Positions 8,364 through 11,663 of a stretch of 11,663 bases of DNA are shown piece after piece (the stretch's first letter is position 1; every line of letters begins with the position of its first letter). The notes beneath the pieces were generated by a model that was not told the origin of the DNA, did not search any database, and saw nothing but the letters and a program-made list of their open reading frames with translations. The DNA is from Lysobacteraceae bacterium (GTDB lineage Bacteria; Pseudomonadota; Gammaproteobacteria; Xanthomonadales; Wenzhouxiangellaceae). The position numbers and the translations under genes were made by a program. The stretch lies in the NCBI GenBank assembly GCA_020201235.1, contig JAIVHD010000247.1, forward strand, positions 1 to 11,663, written 5' to 3'.

Positions 8364-8393
8364 AGTATAGGCTGCCGCCCCGTTTCATTGCAA
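8364..8393 (-). promoter_or_regulatory. Sigma70-like promoter for the hydrolase gene pair
   Basis: On the minus strand TTGCAA (8393-8388) and TATACT (8369-8364) are separated by 18 bases, a close match to the sigma70 consensus with five of six bases matching in the minus 10 element. Transcription would start near 8357 and run left, giving a leader of roughly 290 bases before the hydrolase ATG at 8068. No coding gene lies closer downstream. Confidence 0.5.
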
Positions 8394-8451
8394 CTTTAAC
8401 CCCGGGTGAATGGATGCGGGCAATTTCGACGATCAGGTCGCGGGCTAGTCG

Positions 8452-8529
8452 GCCTATTTAACGAAAAAGAGCGGTAAATCTGGCCCAATCCGGCTTTTCC
8501 GCAGTCGATCAGCGTTAAATTCGACAGGC
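8452..8529. repeat. Inverted repeat downstream of lpxB
   Basis: ATTTAACG at 8456-8463 is repeated inverted as CGTTAAAT at 8513-8520, and the arms continue outward with GCCT (8452-8455) and AGGC (8526-8529) after a short unmatched stretch on the right. The spacer is 49 bases. It could be a long stem-loop ending the lpx transcript or a decayed small mobile element; neither is demonstrated. Confidence 0.3.
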
Positions 8530-8577
8530 TCCTGGCTTGCGTGCGTCGGCTTGCCGCAGGCGGTGGACAAGGTGGGC

Positions 8578-9365
8578 TCACCGCGCTGTGGCTCGATGCG
8601 CGTCGATGCAGTTGAGGATGTGACCCGCAGCGTTTGCAGCCGCGTCACACGCCAGAATCTCATGAATCCGGCTGGCCTGCTCGCGGAATTCGGCGCGTCG
8701 GGCGCTGTCCTCCAGCCAGGCAAGAAGGTCTGTGGTCAGTGCTTCGGCGCTTGCCTGGCGCTGGATGCGCTCGGGAACCAGTGACCGGCCAGCCAGTACA
8801 TTGGGCAGTGAAATCCAGCGCGATTTGACCAGCCGCAACGCTCGGGCCAGGTGGTAGGTGGCCGGTGCCAGATGATAAAACACGACCATCGGCGTTTTCG
8901 TCAGCAGGGCCTCCAGCGTGACTGTACCGGATGCGGTCAGAGCAACATCGGCCGCTGCCAGGATCGCGCGATCTTTGGAATGCGGTAGCGCCTCCAGGCC
9001 CATACCGACGGCGCCACGCATTGAATCGAGGGCACGCCGGCGCGCCGCAGCGAACGGGCCAGGCCGAGATTGAAATCCGGCGAGTCGATGCCGACGAAAG
9101 CGTCGAACCCGCCGCGCAGGATGCGGTCGCGAAGCCCACGCCGCAGTCGCATCAGGCGCGGCAGATGGGACACGACCTCAAACAGCCCCATGACGCCGAG
9201 CTCGTCGATCGAGGCCATGCTCTCGACCCCGGCCTCGATCATGGCCGGACCGGTCAGGCCGGACAGGAAAACATCGACATCACGCTGATACAGCGCGCTG
9301 GCCAGGCTTGCACCCAGCCGATCGCCAGAAAGCTCGCCGGCCGCCAGAGCCAGCCTGGCCGTCAC
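8578..9365 (-). pseudogene. lpxB: Lipid A disaccharide synthase LpxB, internally deleted and frameshifted
   Basis: LpxB joins UDP-2,3-diacylglucosamine and lipid X at the inner membrane to make the lipid A disaccharide; it is normally about 380 residues. Here the N-terminal part starts at GTG 9365 and contains AAGELSGD (residues 8-15), GIDSPDFN with Asp94 matching catalytic Asp98 of E. coli, and PSVWAWR, then runs out of homology near RIPKIARS and stops near 8937. The C-terminal part continues in another frame from about 8980 (HSKDRAILAAADVALTASGT, then KTPMVVFYHLAP, LPNVLAGRSLVPE) to TGA 8578. The middle of the protein, roughly 110-125 codons including the LPGSR motif of the sugar-nucleotide domain, is absent; the frame change means 3n+1 bases are missing. 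Neither piece should be active alone. The GTG start overlaps the lpxA stop (GTGA), so the operon is otherwise normal. A real deletion or an assembly collapse are both possible. Confidence 0.88.
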
Positions 9366-10132
9366 CGGATCAGGCCGCGGCTGCCGGCCTCGATGCTATC
9401 GATTAACAACTCCAGCTCGGGCTGCAATCCAGCCCGGTCACGCAACGTTTCCAGGGCCTGATCGCGCGACCTGCCGCGTCTATAGATGATTCGGTAGGCT
9501 TCTCGAATGTTTCGAATCTGATCGGCACTAAAACCATGCCGCTTGAGACCTTCGGTATTGATCCCGCGCGGCCTCGGCGGCCGCCCGGAAATCATCACGT
9601 AGGCCGGCACATCCTGGGCGACCCCGCCGTACATGCCCAGAAACGCGTACGCGCCAATGGTGCAGAACTGATGCGCACCGGAGAACCCGGCGAAGGTCAC
9701 ATGATTGCCGACCACCACATGCCCGGCAAGTGTGGTTCCGTTGGCCATCGTACAATGCGAACCGACCCGGCAATCGTGGGCGATGTGCGAATAGGCCATC
9801 AACCAGTTGCTGTCTCCCAGCCGCGTGACGCCGCCACCGTCGCGGGTACCGCGATTGATCGTGACGTATTCCCGAATGGTGTTGTCGCGGCCGATCTCCA
9901 GCGCACTGTCCTCGCCGGCGTATTTCTTGTCCTGGGGCTCCTCACCAATGGAGGCAAACTGAAAAATCCGGCAATTTTCGCCGATCCGGGTGCGCCCGGT
10001 AATGACTGCATGAGCACCGATGCAACAGCCGCGGGCAAGCTCGACCTGTTCGCCGATGATGGCATAGGGGCCGATCTCGACGCCTTCGGCGATGCGCGCG
10101 CCTTGGCCAATGACCGCAGTCGAATGGATCAT
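9362..10132 (-). CDS. lpxA: Acyl-ACP:UDP-GlcNAc O-acyltransferase LpxA
   Basis: LpxA catalyses the first step of lipid A synthesis, moving a 3-hydroxyacyl chain from ACP to the 3-OH of UDP-GlcNAc in the cytoplasm. The protein of 256 residues (E. coli 262) shows left-handed beta-helix hexapeptide repeats through residue about 180, [18 protein letters not shown] at 57-74, the catalytic His119 in YSHIAHDC (E. coli His125), and a helical C-terminus with GLKRHGF and the family ending RGLIR. Met167 stands where E. coli has Gly173, the acyl-length ruler; P. aeruginosa LpxA also has Met there and uses C10 chains. ATG 10132 is chosen because homology starts at MIHSTAVI and it overlaps the fabZ stop as ATGA; GTG 10156 is less likely. 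Its own stop overlaps the lpxB start. Confidence 0.96.
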   Translation of the reverse strand: MIHSTAVIGQGARIAEGVEIGPYAIIGEQVELARGCCIGAHAVITGRTRIGENCRIFQFASIGEEPQDKKYAGEDSALEIGRDNTIREYVTINRGTRDGGGVTRLGDSNWLMAYSHIAHDCRVGSHCTMANGTTLAGHVVVGNHVTFAGFSGAHQFCTIGAYAFLGMYGGVAQDVPAYVMISGRPPRPRGINTEGLKRHGFSADQIRNIREAYRIIYRRGRSRDQALETLRDRAGLQPELELLIDSIEAGSRGLIR

Positions 10133-10593
10133 TTGGAATCGGGTCGCGCCGCGCACAGCATTTCGCAGCTGGCCACTACGCGATCAGCCACCCGGGCCTC
10201 GGCCGTATACAAGCGCATGCCGCGCACCATGCGCTTCTGCTGGACATGGAAATGCAGCTGGTCGCCTGGAACCACGGTCTGCTTGAACCGGGCCTTGTCG
10301 ATCTTGACCAGGTAAAAAAGTTGCTCGCGCGCGCCGGACTGCTCGCGCGCCAGGTGCGCCAGGCAGCCGGCGGCCTGCGCCATGGCCTCGAGAATCAGCA
10401 CGCCGGGCATGACCGGATGGCCCGGGAAATGCCCTTGAAAAAAAGGCTCGTTGATGGTCACGTTCTTGATCGCATGAATCGCGGGCGGACTGCCCAGCGA
10501 CCAATCCAGCACGCGGTCCACCAGCAAAAACGGATATCGGTGTGGCAACAGGCGAAAGATGTGTTCGATATCGACTTTACGAGACTCATTCAT
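10129..10593 (-). CDS. fabZ: 3-hydroxyacyl-[acyl-carrier-protein] dehydratase FabZ
   Basis: FabZ removes water from 3-hydroxyacyl-ACP to give trans-2-enoyl-ACP in fatty acid elongation and so competes with LpxA and LpxD for 3-hydroxyacyl-ACP. The 154-residue hot-dog-fold protein has [14 protein letters not shown] at residues 15-28 and the active-site stretch [19 protein letters not shown] at 55-73, with catalytic His55 and Glu69 at the family spacing of 14. The length is normal. ATG 10593 has AAGGA 11 bases upstream and overlaps the end of lpxD by eight bases (ATGAATGA); the stop overlaps the lpxA start by four. Location between lpxD and lpxA is the standard gammaproteobacterial order. Confidence 0.96.
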   Translation of the reverse strand: MNESRKVDIEHIFRLLPHRYPFLLVDRVLDWSLGSPPAIHAIKNVTINEPFFQGHFPGHPVMPGVLILEAMAQAAGCLAHLAREQSGAREQLFYLVKIDKARFKQTVVPGDQLHFHVQQKRMVRGMRLYTAEARVADRVVASCEMLCAARPDSK

Positions 10594-11644
10594 CTGGCTT
10601 CAGTTCCTTGGCTTGGTGGCTCCTGTGCAAGCCGGATTTGAACAACTGATCGATCCGCGACAAACGGACCAAAATTCTCTGCCAGGCGCGTAACGGGCGC
10701 GCCGGTATCGCCGATCCGTAGTGCCCGGGTTCGCGAATCGAATCGAGCACGGTGCTCATCGCTGTAATGACGACATGATCGCAAATTTCGAGATGGCCGC
10801 CGATGCCGGATGCGCCGGCGATCATACAATAACGGCCGATCCGGGTGGAACCTGCGATACCGACACAGCCGGCAATCGCGCTGTGATCGCCGATCTGGAC
10901 GTTGTGGGCGATTTGAACCTGGTTGTCGATTCGAACGTCTCGCCCCAGCACCGTATCGCCGATGGCGCCTCGATCGATTGTGGTATTGGCACCAATTTCG
11001 CAATCGTCGCCGATCCGGACCGAGCCGATCTGGGCCACCTTAAGCCAGCGCCCGTCGAGCATCGCCATGCCGAAGCCATCGGCACCAATCACCGCCCCGG
11101 GGTGTATCAACACGCGCTCTCCAAGACAGGCCCCGCCGCCTACAACGACGTTTCCGCCCAGCCGGCAATCACGACCGATCGAAACCCCGTCCCCGACCAC
11201 GCAGCCCGGTCCCACAACAACGCCGGCGCCAATGCGGACATCTGCGCCGATGCGGCACAAGGGCCCGATCTCGGCGGCCGCATCGATGCGCGCCGACTCG
11301 TCAACAGAGGCATTGACGGCAATTCCCGGGCGCACCGGAAGCTGTGGATACAGGCACTCGAGCAGCCGCGCCCATGCCGCGTAAGGGTGCTCGGCCACCA
11401 GTGCGGCGCATCGGCAGCGCTGGCGCGCAGAATCGGAAACGATGACTGCCGACGCTGCGGTCCTGGTCAGCGCGTCGGCGTAAGCGGGATTGGCCAGGAA
11501 AGAAATCTGCCCGGGGCGGGCATCGCGCAGCGTTGCGGCCGATTCAATGCAAATGTCGGGATCACCGTGCAGAATCAAGCCAAGCCGGTCGGCGAGCACG
11601 CCCAACTTGAGCGGCTCTGGTTTGCCAATTCCGGAGAGGCTCAC
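10586..11644 (-). CDS. lpxD: UDP-3-O-(3-hydroxyacyl)glucosamine N-acyltransferase LpxD
   Basis: LpxD adds the N-linked 3-hydroxyacyl chain in the third step of lipid A synthesis. The protein of about 352 residues (E. coli 341) has the LpxD-type N-terminal domain (LGVLADRLG at 14-22, [15 protein letters not shown] at 45-59), a left-handed beta-helix of hexapeptide repeats from about residue 108 to 290, GADGFGMA at 187-194, the catalytic His247 in [11 protein letters not shown], and a C-terminal helix. The start is uncertain. GTG 11644 is preferred because it overlaps, as GTGA, a TGA in another frame that could end an upstream gene (often skp/ompH), matching the overlaps of the rest of the cluster. 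TTG 11650 is an in-frame alternative, and the frame stays open to the window edge, so a start further upstream cannot be excluded. The stop overlaps fabZ. Confidence 0.94.
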   Translation of the reverse strand: MSLSGIGKPEPLKLGVLADRLGLILHGDPDICIESAATLRDARPGQISFLANPAYADALTRTAASAVIVSDSARQRCRCAALVAEHPYAAWARLLECLYPQLPVRPGIAVNASVDESARIDAAAEIGPLCRIGADVRIGAGVVVGPGCVVGDGVSIGRDCRLGGNVVVGGGACLGERVLIHPGAVIGADGFGMAMLDGRWLKVAQIGSVRIGDDCEIGANTTIDRGAIGDTVLGRDVRIDNQVQIAHNVQIGDHSAIAGCVGIAGSTRIGRYCMIAGASGIGGHLEICDHVVITAMSTVLDSIREPGHYGSAIPARPLRAWQRILVRLSRIDQLFKSGLHRSHQAKELKPDE

Positions 11645-11663
11645 CGGCAATCGCTCATTGACC

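Larger units (their letters stand above)
8069..8577. other. Non-coding region of about 510 bases between lpxB and the hydrolase gene
   Basis: No frame here has a ribosome binding site, codon pattern and recognisable product together. The region holds the ribosome binding site of the hydrolase gene (8075-8080), a small TCCGC/GCGGA stem at 8106-8121, a minus-strand promoter at 8364-8393 and an inverted repeat at 8452-8529. In many gammaproteobacteria rnhB and dnaE follow lpxB at this point; neither is present. Confidence 0.7.

Noticed and set aside
8396..8581. Minus-strand open frame of 61 codons whose GTG overlaps the lpxB stop as GTGA, considered as an rnhB remnant or small operon gene
   Set aside because: The translation (Pro, Arg, Ser rich) shows none of the RNase HII start motif, and it crosses the inverted repeat and ends in the promoter area; overlap with the stop is probably chance.
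8937..9365. Treating the two lpxB pieces as separate functional genes
   Set aside because: Each holds only part of the LpxB fold, the second has no ribosome binding site of its own, and the donor-site segment is missing from both.
9536..10315. Plus-strand open frame of 259 codons opposite lpxA and fabZ
   Set aside because: It is a shadow of two strongly conserved lipid A genes and carries no domain.

Overview
The window looks like chromosomal DNA of a GC-rich gammaproteobacterium. It carries a lipid A cluster in the usual Gram-negative order (lpxD-fabZ-lpxA-lpxB) and a gene block (DUF2069-like, wrbA, arsC-like, yihY with a long C-terminal extension, a TlpA-like thioredoxin, acylphosphatase) that I know from Pseudomonas and relatives. 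No genus can be fixed from the sequence alone. There is no transposase, integrase, tRNA, rRNA or CRISPR array.

Layout from left to right. An AidB-type acyl-CoA dehydrogenase lies on the minus strand (75-1763). Next is a minus-strand group reading arsC-like > wrbA > small membrane protein (3285 down to 1946, perhaps to 1881). A non-coding divergent region of about 300 bases (3286-3596) contains a near-perfect 21-base inverted repeat. On the plus strand follow yihY, a TlpA-like thioredoxin and acylphosphatase (3597-5906). These converge tail to tail, with a 6-base gap, on a minus-strand pair of exported proteins: a lipase-like alpha/beta hydrolase and a beta-rich protein that may belong to DUF4785 (8068 down to 5913). 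About 500 bases without a gene follow, holding a good minus-strand sigma70-like promoter. The lipid A cluster fills the right end on the minus strand (11644 or beyond, down to 8578).

How the genes work together. LpxA, LpxD and LpxB supply consecutive acyl-transfer and disaccharide-forming steps of lipid A synthesis, and FabZ works on the same 3-hydroxyacyl-ACP pool. Gene overlaps of 4 to 8 bases (ATGAATGA, ATGA, GTGA) suggest tight translational coupling. LpxA has Met where the E. coli enzyme has Gly173, the substitution known to shift selectivity toward 3-hydroxydecanoyl chains. The wrbA/arsC/TlpA block has a redox and thiol flavour. The hydrolase pair probably acts in the periplasm or outside the cell.

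The most surprising observation is that lpxB is broken. Its first third and last third are present in different reading frames, and about 110-125 codons of the middle, including the expected LPGSR donor-site motif, are missing. The DUF2069-like gene also seems to carry a frameshift in a G run. These could be real lesions or assembly errors, and raw reads would decide. I found no clear novel multi-gene defence or mobile system. The nearest to an undescribed unit is the coupled hydrolase/beta-rich secreted protein pair.
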